A stretch of DNA of 64,000 bases from positions 7,564,001 to 7,628,000 of the forward strand of contig NZ_RBKT01000001.1 of the NCBI RefSeq assembly GCF_003633685.1. Direction: 5' to 3'. Below are positions 45,651 to 54,461 of this stretch, piece by piece. This DNA comes from Micromonospora pisi (lineage in GTDB: Bacteria; Actinomycetota; Actinomycetes; Mycobacteriales; Micromonosporaceae). The notes beneath the pieces were generated by a model. That model was not told the DNA's origin and did no database searches. It saw only the letters and a list, made by a program, of their open reading frames with translations. Every line of letters begins with the position of its first letter. Positions within the stretch are counted from its first letter, which is position 1. The position numbers and the translations under genes are program-made.

Positions 45651-46640
45651 ATGGCAGAATCAGCGGCAGCGGTACACGTCGAAGGTCTGGTCAAGCGCTA
45701 CGGACCACGCCCCGCCCTGGACGGCTTCGATCTCCGGGTCGCCGCCGGCACCGTGCACGGACTGCTCGGCCCGAACGGCGCCGGCAAGACCACCGCCGTA
45801 CGCATCCTCAGCACGCTGCTGCGACCCGACGCCGGCCGGGCCCGGGTCGCCGGCTACGACGTCGTCCGTGACCCGGTCGCGGTACGCACCCAGATCGGGC
45901 TGGTCGGCCAGCACGCCGCCGTGGACGAGATCCTCAGCGGCCGGCAGAACCTGGTCATGTTCGGCCGGCTCTACCACCTGCCGGCCGCGACCGCCCGACG
46001 CCGGGCCGACGAACTGCTCGACCGCTTCGGCCTCGCCGACACCGGCGGCAAACCGGTCGGCCGCTACTCCGGTGGCATGCGCCGCCGACTCGACCTCGCC
46101 GCCAGCCTGATCCTCGCCCCGCCGGTGCTCTTCCTCGACGAACCCACCACCGGGCTCGACCCGCGAAGCCGGGCCGAGGTCTGGACGGCGATCCGGGACC
46201 TGGTCGCCGGCGGCACCACCGTCCTGCTCACCACCCAGTACCTGGACGAGGTCGACCAGTTGGCCGACCGCATCTCCGTGGTCGACCACGGCCGGACCAT
46301 CGCCGAGGGCAGCACCGACCAGCTCAAGTCCCGACTCGGCGGAGACCGGATCGACGTCGTGGTCCGTTCCGGCGACCAACTACCGGTGGCCGCCGCCGTC
46401 CTCACCGGAATCGCCAGCGCCGCGCCCGAGGTCGACCCGGACACCCGGCGGATCAGCGCACCCGTCAGCGACCGGGTCACCGCGCTCACCGCAGTCGTCC
46501 GGGCGCTCGACACCGCCGGCGTCGACGCCGAGGACATCGCGCTGCGCCGGCCCACCCTCGACGAGGTCTTCCTGCACCTGACCCACACCCCCACCACGGA
46601 CGCGAGCGCCGTCCCGTACGACCGGAAGGTGACCGCGTGA
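45651..46640 (+). CDS. DrrA-type drug exporter ATP-binding protein
   Basis: A 329-residue ATPase of the daunorubicin-resistance DrrA type: GPNGAGKTTAVRILSTLLRP, YSGGMRRRLDLAASLI, LDEPTTGLDPRSR and TTQYLDEVDQLADRI, plus a C-terminal domain of about 90 residues ending with LRRPTLDEVFLHLT, which is typical of DrrA. AAGGGG precedes the ATG. It is the first gene of a unit with permease, helicase and SWIM protein, all overlapping by 4 bases. Confidence 0.93.
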   Translation: MAESAAAVHVEGLVKRYGPRPALDGFDLRVAAGTVHGLLGPNGAGKTTAVRILSTLLRPDAGRARVAGYDVVRDPVAVRTQIGLVGQHAAVDEILSGRQNLVMFGRLYHLPAATARRRADELLDRFGLADTGGKPVGRYSGGMRRRLDLAASLILAPPVLFLDEPTTGLDPRSRAEVWTAIRDLVAGGTTVLLTTQYLDEVDQLADRISVVDHGRTIAEGSTDQLKSRLGGDRIDVVVRSGDQLPVAAAVLTGIASAAPEVDPDTRRISAPVSDRVTALTAVVRALDTAGVDAEDIALRRPTLDEVFLHLTHTPTTDASAVPYDRKVTA

Positions 46641-47464
46641 CGACGCTTGCCCCGCCGCCGCCCCGATCCATGCTCGGCCGCCTGCGCTGGGCCGTCGTGG
46701 ACGGCGCCACGATCACCCGTCGCGACCTGGCGCACTGGGCCCGGCAACCGTGGCAGATCGTCATCGCGCTGCTCTTCCCGGTACTGACCGTGCTGATGTT
46801 CGGCTACCTGCTCGGCGGCGGGATGACGGTCCCCGGCGGCGGTGACTACCGGGAGTTCCTACTACCCGGCATGTTCGCTCTGACCATGGTCTTCGGGCTG
46901 GAGACCACGTTCGCGGCAGTCGCCACCGACGCCGCCCGGGGCGTCACCGACCGGTTCCGGTCGATGCCGATGGCACCCTCGGCGGTGGTGGTCGGGCGCG
47001 GCGCCGCCGACCTGCTCAACTCACTCGTCGGGCTCGCCCTGATGATCGGCTGCGGGCTCGCCGTCGGCTGGTCCTGGCATCAGGGTCCGGCGCGGGCGGC
47101 GGCGGCGATCGGGCTGCTCCTGCTGCTCCGCTTCGCACTCCTCTGGGTCGGCATCTTCCTCGGCCTGCTCGCCCGGGGGCCGGAGGCGTTGGTCGCCGTA
47201 CAGATCCTGGTGTGGCCGCTCGGCTTCCTCTCCAACACCTTCGCCGCCCCCGAGACCATGCCCGGCTGGCTCGGTGCGATCGCCGAATGGAACCCCCTCT
47301 CCTCGACGGTCGCCGCTACCCGGGAACTCTTCGGCAATCCCGGCTGGGGTGGTGAGTCGTGGGTCTCCCAGCACGCCCTCCTGATGGCGGTGCTCTGGCC
47401 TACCCTGCTGCTCGTGGTCTTCTGCCCCCTCTCCGTACGCCGCTACCGCAGGCTGAGCGCATGA
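46637..47464 (+). CDS. DrrB-type ABC-2 exporter permease
   Basis: A 275-residue ABC-2 permease. After the amphipathic RDLAHWARQPWQIV it has six hydrophobic helices and YREFLLPGMFALTMVFG and RFRSMPMAPSAVVVGR, both family hallmarks. GTG overlaps the ATPase stop (GTGA). With the DrrA-like protein it should pump a lipophilic compound out of the cell. Confidence 0.92.
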   Translation: MTTLAPPPPRSMLGRLRWAVVDGATITRRDLAHWARQPWQIVIALLFPVLTVLMFGYLLGGGMTVPGGGDYREFLLPGMFALTMVFGLETTFAAVATDAARGVTDRFRSMPMAPSAVVVGRGAADLLNSLVGLALMIGCGLAVGWSWHQGPARAAAAIGLLLLLRFALLWVGIFLGLLARGPEALVAVQILVWPLGFLSNTFAAPETMPGWLGAIAEWNPLSSTVAATRELFGNPGWGGESWVSQHALLMAVLWPTLLLVVFCPLSVRRYRRLSA

Positions 47465-50312
47465 CCGGCAGGCTGGCACCGACCCGCGAGGCGAAATACG
47501 ACGCGGAGGCACCGACCGGCTCCGTCGAGGAACCGGAGCGGGTTCCCCTCGCCAGGTGTGCCGTCCTGTTCGAGCCGGCCGATCCGCCCCGGGCCGCGAC
47601 GATGGCGTTCTGGGCCGCAGACGGCGTACCGGAGGCGGTAGGCGCGACCGGCGAGCTGACCGTGGTCGCACCCGACCCGACCGACACCGCCACGATCACC
47701 GCGCGCACCGTCGCGGTCCGCCGACTTCCCGTACGCGACGCCCTGCCGCTGCTCGTACGGGCCCGACGGGACAGCGCCGACGCGCACCCGAGCGCGGTCT
47801 TCTGGGGCGCCGCCGCCGACGAAGCGCTCCACCTGGTCGGCCGGGGGCGGCTGCTGCCGGGCATCTCACCGGGCGGCTTCGACGCCTGGCGGATCGGCCC
47901 GTACGACGAGTCCGACCGGGCCCGGGTCGCCGCCCTCGGCGCTGCCATGCCGGCTGTCGCCCGGGCGCTCCCACTGCCCGAACCGGGCCCGCCCCGGCTG
48001 CCCGACGCGCTCACACTCGTGCGCGCGTTCCTCGACACGGTCGCCGACACCCTGCCCCGCCGCCCCGACGGCACCGGTGCGTACTCCGCCGACGAGCCCC
48101 GGTACGTGCCGCAACTGCGCGACTGGGCCGGGGAGACAGCCGCCGTGGACAGCGGGATACGGCTGTCGCTACGGGTCGAGGCGGACCCGGACGACGTCGG
48201 CACCGGGCCGTTGCGGGCAGTGCTCCAGGTCGCCGACCGGGCCGACACCGGCTCGTTGGTGGACGCCCGTACGCTCTGGGACCGAACCGGCGCACCCGGC
48301 CCACGGATCAGCCACCCGGAGACCGTACGCACCGACACCATGCTCGCCGTACGCCGGGCCGGACGGGTCTTCCGCCCCTGCTGCGGCTGCTCGACGACGC
48401 GGTGCCGGACACCCTGCTGCTCGACGACGACGAGATCGACGACCTGCTCGGCGGTGCTGCCGCCCGGCTGGCGGCGGCCGGGGTGGCCGTGCACTGGCCC
48501 CGGGAACTCGCCGCCGACCTCAGCACCACCGCCGTACTCGCCGGCTCCGGCCGGCAACCACCGGCCAGCGTCGGCGGCCTCTTCGGCGACGGCCGGCTGC
48601 TGGAGTTCAACTGGCAGGTGGCGCTCGGCGGAACCACGCTGACGCCGGCCGAGATGGACCACCTGGCCGAGGCGCACCGTCCGGTCGCCCGGTTACGTGG
48701 GCGCTGGGTGCTGGTCGACCCGGAAACCGCCCGGCGGGTCCGGCAGCGGGCACTGCCCGCGCTCCATCCGGTCGCGGCGCTCGGGGCCGCGTTGACCGGC
48801 ACGGTCGACGTCGACGGGCGCCCGGTCCCGGTCGCGGCGACCGGCTGGCTGGAGGAGCTGCGGTGGCGGGTCGCCGACCCCGACGGCGGTGCCGAGCCGG
48901 TGGCCGCCCCCGACGGCCTGGCCGCGACGCTGCGCGACTATCAGTTGCGCGGGCTGCGGTGGCTGATCCGGATGACCTCGCTCGGACTCGGTGCCTGCCT
49001 CGCCGACGACATGGGACTCGGCAAGACGGTCACCCTGATCGCGCTCCACCTGCACCGTCAGCGGGAGCCGGAGAGCGCGGGTCCGACCCTGGTGGTCTGC
49101 CCGGCCTCGCTGCTCGGCAACTGGGAACGGGAGATCCGCCGGTTCGCCCCCGGCGTGCCGGTACGTCGGTTCCACGGTGCCGTACGTGACCTCGACAGCG
49201 CCGACGGCTTCGTCCTCACCACGTACGGGACGATGCGGGTGGACGTCGCCCGGTTGGCCGGTCACGGCTGGGGGATGGTCGTCGCGGACGAGGCCCAGCA
49301 CGTGAAGAACCCCGCCTCGGACACCGCGAGGGCGCTGCGGGCCATCGGCGTCCGTACCCGGGTGGCGCTGACCGGCACGCCGGTGGAGAACAACCTCGCC
49401 GAACTCTGGGCGATCCTCGACTGGACCACACCGGGGCTGCTCGGCCCGCTGCCCGTCTTTCGGGAGCGGTGGATGCGTCCGGAGGGGACCGCCGACCTGG
49501 ACCGGTTGGCCCGGCTGGTCGGCCCGTTCCTGCTCCGGCGGCGAAAGACCGATCCGGGTATCGCCCCGGAGCTGCCGGCGAAGACCGAGACCGACCAACC
49601 GGTGACGCTCACCCCGGAGCAGGCCGGTCTCTACGAGGCGGTGGTCCGGGAGACCCTCGACCAGATCCGGGGCAGCACGGGTATGGCCCGACGTGGACTG
49701 GTGCTGGCACTGCTCACCGCGTTGAAGCAGATCTGCAACCACCCGGCCCACTACCTGGGCGAGGAGGAGCCCCGCCTGTCCGGCCGTTCCGGGAAGCTGG
49801 AACTCCTCGACGAACTCCTCGACACGATCCTCGCCGAGGACGGTGCGGTGCTCGTCTTCACCCAGTACGTGGCAATGGCCCGACTGCTCGAACGGCATCT
49901 CGGCGAGCGTGGGATCAACACCCGGATGCTGCACGGCGGCACCCCGGTCGGGCGGCGTGAGGAACTGGTGGCGGAGTTCCAGGGCGGTGGCTTCCCGGTC
50001 TTCCTCCTGTCGCTCAAGGCGGCCGGCACCGGGCTCAACCTGACCCGCGCGGACCACGTCGTGCACTACGACCGGTGGTGGAACCCGGCCGTGGAGGAGC
50101 AGGCCACCGACCGGGCGTACCGGATCGGACAGACCCGACCGGTGCAGGTGCACCGGCTGATCGCGGAGGGCACGGTGGAGGACGTGATCGCACAGACCAT
50201 CGCCGAGAAGCGGGGCCTGGCCGACGCGGTCCTGGCCGGCGGCGTCGCGGCGCTCACCGAGCTGACCGACGACGAACTCGCCGAACTGGTCTCGCTGCGG
50301 GACCGCCCGTGA
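47461..50312 (+). pseudogene. SNF2-family DEAD/DEAH helicase split by a -1 frameshift
   Basis: The N-terminal part (from ATG at 47461, overlapping the permease stop) reads a SNF2-associated domain in one frame up to about 48374. From there the protein continues in another frame as RLLDDAVPDTLLLDDDEIDD and the full helicase core to 50312: ADDMGLGKT, VVADEAQHVKNP, LTGTPVENNL, ARLLERHLGERG, QATDRAYRIGQ. The shift falls at a run of four C (48375-48378), where a fifth would restore one frame of about 950 codons. Without the shift the first ORF runs to 48642 as unrelated arginine/proline-rich sequence. It may be a real pseudogene, a base-calling error or a slip site. Intact relatives are paired with SWIM proteins, as here. 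Confidence 0.75.
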
Positions 50313-51118
50313 GCGGCGACGAGGTGCTGGGCTTCCCGGCGTTCCCGAAGGGAATGACCCGGGTGCCCCGGTTCGCCCGCTCGTGGTGGGGACGGGCCTG
50401 GCTGACCGCGATGGAGGAGACCGCGCTGGACACGATCCAGCTCCGCAAGGGACGGCGGTTCGCGTACGGCGGGCACGTCGGCTCGATCACGGTCAGCCCG
50501 GGCCGGCTCGCCGCCACCGTGTACGGCGACGACGGCGGCGCCTATCAGACCGTGGTGGAGGTCGAGCGCCTCGGCGACGAACAGTGGGACCGGTTCGTCG
50601 GCGCCGTCACGGCGAAGGCGGGGCACCTCGCCGCCCTGCTTGACGGGGATGTGCCGCGCGAGCTGGTCGAGGCGGCCCAGGATGTCGACGTACGGCTGCT
50701 GCCCGGTCTCGGTGAGCTGCAACCGCACTGCTCCTGCCCGGACTGGGAGTTCCCGTGCCGGCACGCGGCGGCCCTCTGCTACCAGGCGGCCTGGCTGATC
50801 GACACCGACCCGTTCGTGCTGCTGCTCCTGCGTGGACGGGGCGCCACCGAACTCCTCGGCGACCTGCGCCGTCAGCCCCCGGAGCCAGAACCGGAGCCGG
50901 TCACCGCACCGGCCGGCGTCACCGCCGCACAGGCGTACGCGCTGCCGGTGGCGGCGCTGCCGCCCGTACCGCCGGATCTGCCGGAGCCGGCGGCTGACGC
51001 GTTGTTACCGACGGTCGTACCCGGTCCCGGGGTGGAGCCGGTGGCGCTGCGACGGCTGGTCGCCGACGCGGCCCGGCGCGCGCGGGCGCTGCGCGCCGGG
51101 AGTGGTCGGCCCCGGTGA
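50309..51118 (+). CDS. SWIM zinc-finger protein
   Basis: A 269-residue protein with the zinc motif CSCPDWEFPCRH (C-x-C-x6-C-x-H, about residues 139-150), the SWIM finger found in partners of SNF2 helicases. The N-terminal SWWGRAWLTAMEE and YGGHVGSITVSPG are conserved in this group; the C-terminal 70 residues are proline- and alanine-rich. GTG overlaps the helicase stop (GTGA). It probably binds DNA or the helicase. Confidence 0.9.
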   Translation: MSGDEVLGFPAFPKGMTRVPRFARSWWGRAWLTAMEETALDTIQLRKGRRFAYGGHVGSITVSPGRLAATVYGDDGGAYQTVVEVERLGDEQWDRFVGAVTAKAGHLAALLDGDVPRELVEAAQDVDVRLLPGLGELQPHCSCPDWEFPCRHAAALCYQAAWLIDTDPFVLLLLRGRGATELLGDLRRQPPEPEPEPVTAPAGVTAAQAYALPVAALPPVPPDLPEPAADALLPTVVPGPGVEPVALRRLVADAARRARALRAGSGRPR

Positions 51119-51123
51119 CGGTG

Positions 51124-51159
51124 GGCCGCCCCTTCCGTTCGATGACGCAAGGGGCGGCC
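51124..51159. terminator. 11-bp bidirectional hairpin terminator
   Basis: GGCCGCCCCTT and AAGGGGCGGCC pair perfectly around a 14-base loop, between the convergent SWIM and SGNH hydrolase genes. Confidence 0.75.
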
Positions 51160-51176
51160 ATATCGGGCGGGTTGGC

Positions 51177-52460
51177 TCAGGAGATGGTGATCGTGCCGTT
51201 GCCGGACCGCACACACGCGACGGTCCGATTCGGGGTTGCCGCCGCGCCGGCCAGGCACTGCCCGAGTACGGCGTGTCCGGCCGCGTTCGGGTGCCACGAC
51301 TCCTGGCAGGTCTGGAAGTACGAGACACAGCTGTTCGCGATCCGCTGGATGGCGATCTTGTCGTAACCGGAGAGGCTGGTCAGGGGCACCCCGGTCGGTC
51401 CGTCCTGGAGCCGGATGGGCGTGGCGAGGGTGCCGGTCGGGCTGTTCGCGCTCTCGCAGAGCCGCGCGCCGTCGAAGGCCCGCTGGACGTTCAGATACAC
51501 CAGGTCGGCGCTGGGGAACTCGGTCCGCATCGTGTTCGCCACCGACTGCACGAGGGTGCCGAGGTTGCCCGAGAAGAGGTGACCGGCGGCGAGGCTGGCG
51601 CGGTGGATCGGGCAGCCGCCGGCGTACCGCTCCGCGCCCAGGTCACGGAACTTGTCCCGGCTGTCGTCGCGCCCGTCCTCCTCGTGGAACTTCGACTCCA
51701 GGTCGAACGGCAGCGGGTTGGTGTAGTCCTGGAAGACGATCCGGTGCTGCCCGTCGGGGTCGACCTGGTCGAGCGTGGTGAGCAGTTGCCGTACGGCGTT
51801 GGTCGTCTCGGCCGTCGCGGCGCTCACCTGGGCCGGCGTGGCCAGGTCCCCGGCGCTGCACGGCGCCTGCTCGACCGGGCCACCGAGGTAGGCCCAGAAC
51901 TCCCACCAACCGGTCCAGGCGTCGGCGACGAACCGGTTGGCGCACTTCGACGCCACGTCGCCGAACGTGAAGGAGCTGTTGTTGGACCCGAGCCCGACCA
52001 GCACCAGGTCGATGTCGTTGGTCTGGGCGACCGCGCGGAGCTGGTCGAGCTGAGCGGAGACGTTCCGACCGCTGGTCCGGTTGATCGAGGCGCTGGCGAT
52101 GTCGTGCGGCTGCCCGCCTGAGCAGGCGAGGTTGAACCGGGCCTGGATTCCCGGCAGGTTCGCCTTGTGCAGCGAGGCGTTGGCGGACCGGTGGCAGAAG
52201 AACGCGTTGTTGTTCGGCGCCGACCAGCCGGGGAACTCCTGGGGGACGCCGTTGACGTCGGCGACCGAGGTGTACGCGCCGGCGCCCTCGCCGCTGACGA
52301 AGCTGTCGCCGAGCGCGACGGCCGCGGTCGGTAGGGCCGCCACCTCGGCGACCGGTCTGGCTGCCGCGCTGGATCGGTCGCTGGTGGCCGACAGCGCATC
52401 GACCGCGCTCACGGTCGCGACGAGCGCGACCACGAGTGCGATCCGACGGATCTTGGACAT
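51177..52460 (-). CDS. secreted SGNH/GDSL-family hydrolase
   Basis: A 427-residue exported esterase-type enzyme. A signal peptide (about 1-34) precedes the catalytic ALGDSFVSGEGAG, the nucleophile block I serine. Block III reads GSNN (VGLGSNNSSF), and the catalytic Asp/His pair is probably in ESWHPNAAGH near the C-terminus. Several cysteines could form disulfides, as in actinobacterial secreted lipases of this fold. The inner ATG follows GGAGGA and is chosen over a start 33 codons upstream. The substrate is likely an ester or lipid outside the cell. Confidence 0.9.
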   Translation of the reverse strand: MSKIRRIALVVALVATVSAVDALSATSDRSSAAARPVAEVAALPTAAVALGDSFVSGEGAGAYTSVADVNGVPQEFPGWSAPNNNAFFCHRSANASLHKANLPGIQARFNLACSGGQPHDIASASINRTSGRNVSAQLDQLRAVAQTNDIDLVLVGLGSNNSSFTFGDVASKCANRFVADAWTGWWEFWAYLGGPVEQAPCSAGDLATPAQVSAATAETTNAVRQLLTTLDQVDPDGQHRIVFQDYTNPLPFDLESKFHEEDGRDDSRDKFRDLGAERYAGGCPIHRASLAAGHLFSGNLGTLVQSVANTMRTEFPSADLVYLNVQRAFDGARLCESANSPTGTLATPIRLQDGPTGVPLTSLSGYDKIAIQRIANSCVSYFQTCQESWHPNAAGHAVLGQCLAGAAATPNRTVACVRSGNGTITIS

Positions 52461-52636
52461 GAATGTGTCCTCCCTGCTGAATCGCAGAATGCGAGATATC
52501 TTCGCGACCGCGATCAGACCATGCCCCGAGCCTGTCGTCAACGATCGATGTCCGGGCACCGCTGACCCGCGCCGGATCGGTCGGCGGTGGAGTCGGAGGC
52601 GAGGCCGGCTCCGGCCCCTCGGCGCTGCGAGGGGCG

Positions 52637-53359
52637 TCAGCGCCGTACCGCGTCCACTTCGGTTGGTAGCTGGCCTGCCAGGTCGGCGAGGTCGGACGCG
52701 ACGATGTCGAACTGGTCCGTCGGGTCAGGGGCGGTGCCGCCAGGGCGGGCGACGTACGCGGTCATCAGCCCGTGCTCCGCCGCGGCCCGCAGGTCCCAGG
52801 GGTGGGTGGCGACCATCATCGTCCGGCCGGGGTCCAGGCGCAGCATCCGCAGTGCCAGCCGATAAACCGCCGGATGCGGTTTGTACGCCCGGACGAGTTC
52901 ACCCGACAGCACGCAGTGCCAGCGCAGCCCGCCCTGGCGGGACAGGTCGGCGAGCGTCGGGAGATCCGCGTTGGAGAGCGCCACGGTCAGGAACCGCTCG
53001 GCGAGACTCGCCAGGGCCGCGGCGGAATCGGGCCACGGCCGCAGCCGGTGTCCCGCCGTCGCCAGTCGCTCCAGCGCGGGGCGGTCGAGCGGTATCCCGT
53101 GCTCCGCCGCGATCTCGTTGATCGTCGCCCGGCGGACCTGGTCCTGCGACGTCCAGGCGATCTCACCGGCGTTGACCAGGCGCTGCTGTTCGCTGATCCG
53201 GCGCGCCCACTCCCGGGACAGTCGGGTGGACTGCGACGGGTCGGACCCGGCCTCGGTGAGTGCCGAGCCGACCTCGTCCGCCACGGATCCCGTCTCGTCG
53301 ACCAACGTGCCGAGTACGTCGAAAAGGAGGGTGCCGACCCGCCGCCGTTCACCAGCCAC
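52637..53359 (-). CDS. HAD-superfamily hydrolase, haloacid dehalogenase type II-like
   Basis: A 240-residue HAD-fold hydrolase. The nucleophile motif is LLFDVLGTLVD (D14), motif II is TVALSNAD, the lysine is in AYKPHPAVYRLAL and motif IV is VATHPWDLRAAAEHGL. This pattern fits the 2-haloacid dehalogenase type II group, but substitution at VATHPWD (usually V-A-A-H-x-x-D) is consistent with a phosphatase too. GTG start without a ribosome site; the leader is shared with the divergent quinone oxidoreductase. Confidence 0.87.
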   Translation of the reverse strand: MAGERRRVGTLLFDVLGTLVDETGSVADEVGSALTEAGSDPSQSTRLSREWARRISEQQRLVNAGEIAWTSQDQVRRATINEIAAEHGIPLDRPALERLATAGHRLRPWPDSAAALASLAERFLTVALSNADLPTLADLSRQGGLRWHCVLSGELVRAYKPHPAVYRLALRMLRLDPGRTMMVATHPWDLRAAAEHGLMTAYVARPGGTAPDPTDQFDIVASDLADLAGQLPTEVDAVRR

Positions 53360-53430
53360 TCGCCGAGGCTATCGCTATTCGGCTGTTTCATATCAAACAC
53401 GGGCATCTTCGTCGTGCTGCCTCTTCGAGG

Positions 53431-53461
53431 TTGACCTCAACATTTGTTGAGGTTGGAGACT
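53431..53461 (+). promoter_or_regulatory. MerR/SoxR-type promoter with 19-base spacer
   Basis: TTGACC (-35, 53431-53436) and GAGACT (-10, 53456-53461) are separated by 19 bases. An 8-bp perfect inverted repeat, ACCTCAAC-ATTT-GTTGAGGT (53434-53453), overlaps the -35 and fills most of that spacer. Stretched spacers with such a repeat are the hallmark of promoters twisted open by MerR-family activators; the sequence is very close to SoxR sites (CCTCAAG-N4-CTTGAGG). It drives the oxidoreductase gene 30 bases downstream. Confidence 0.75.
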
Positions 53462-53490
53462 GTGCTCTCCGACAACGAGGGGACGGATCG

Positions 53491-54402
53491 ATGCAGGTTG
53501 CGGCGTTAACGGAGTTCGGCGGCCCGGAGGTGCTCCGGCTGATCGAGGTGGAGACCCCGCAGGCGGGTGCGGGCCAGGTCCGGGTCCGGCTGAGGGCGGC
53601 CGGGGTGCAACCGTACGACTGCGCGGTGCGGGCCGGCTGGACACCGCCCGGGGTGTCGCCCGGCTTCCCCCGCATCCCCGGCAACGAGTTCGCCGGGGTC
53701 GTCGACCAGATCGGTGCGGGGGTGACCGGGGTCGAGGTCGGCGCCGAGGTGCTCGGCTTCGGGCAACTCGGCTGCTACGCGGAGCACCTGGTCGTCCCGG
53801 CCGACCAGATCACCGGAAAGCCGGAGTCGATGCCGTGGACGGTCGCGGGCGGCTTCACCGCCGGTGCCCAGACCGCCCACATCGCCCTCCAGGCACTCGG
53901 CGTCGGAGCGGGAGACCTGCTGCTGGTGCACGGAGCGGCCGGCGCGGTCGGCACCGTCGCGGTGCAACTCGCCCGGCTCTGGGGCGCCACCGTGATCGGC
54001 ACCGCCCGCGAGGAGAACCACGACTACCTGCGCGGGCTCGGTGCCATCCCGGTCGCGTACGGCGACGGCCTGCGCGAGCGGGTCCTGGAGCTCGCCCCGG
54101 ACGGGGTCAGTGCCGCCCTGGACGGTGCCGGCGGGGACGCGCTGCGGGTCTCACTGGAACTCGTGCCGGACCGGCAGCGCATCCTCACCCTGGTCGAGCA
54201 CGGCCAGGCCGAACCGCTCGGGATCCGGGTGACGCCCGCCCTTCGCTCGGCCGAGCGCCTAGCCGAACTTGTCGAACTGCACCGGCGCGGTCAGCTACGG
54301 ATCCACGTCCGCGAGACGTTCCCGCTGAATCGTGCGGCGGACGCGCACCGGGAGGTCGAGACCGGGCACGGCCGGGGCAAGGTAGTGATCACCATCGACT
54401 GA
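53491..54402 (+). CDS. NADP-dependent quinone/alcohol oxidoreductase (MDR, zinc-less)
   Basis: A 303-residue medium-chain reductase of the quinone oxidoreductase group: N-terminal MQVAALTEFGGPEVL, GNEFAGVV, AGAQTAHIALQALGVGAGDLLLVHGAAGAVG with the NADPH-binding HGAAGAVG, and FPLNRAADAHREVETGHGRGK at the end. No zinc ligands. GAGGGGA lies 8 bases before the ATG. The MerR/SoxR-like promoter upstream suggests induction by redox-active compounds or quinones. Confidence 0.9.
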   Translation: MQVAALTEFGGPEVLRLIEVETPQAGAGQVRVRLRAAGVQPYDCAVRAGWTPPGVSPGFPRIPGNEFAGVVDQIGAGVTGVEVGAEVLGFGQLGCYAEHLVVPADQITGKPESMPWTVAGGFTAGAQTAHIALQALGVGAGDLLLVHGAAGAVGTVAVQLARLWGATVIGTAREENHDYLRGLGAIPVAYGDGLRERVLELAPDGVSAALDGAGGDALRVSLELVPDRQRILTLVEHGQAEPLGIRVTPALRSAERLAELVELHRRGQLRIHVRETFPLNRAADAHREVETGHGRGKVVITID

Positions 54403-54411
54403 CCGGGGTCA

Positions 54412-54440
54412 TGGGGACGCCCCGGCACGGGACGTCCCCA
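54412..54440. terminator. 8-bp bidirectional hairpin between convergent genes
   Basis: TGGGGACG (54412-54419) pairs with CGTCCCCA (54433-54440) around a 13-base loop, 10 bases after the oxidoreductase stop and 22 before the stop of the convergent ATPase. Confidence 0.6.
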
Positions 54441-54461
54441 CCTCCGACATCTGTGGACGGG

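Noticed and set aside
47556-48370. Frame 3 extension upstream of the helicase core as its true N-terminus
   Set aside because: Arg/Gly-rich shadow; the conserved N-terminal domain lies in the other frame, which supports a frameshift.
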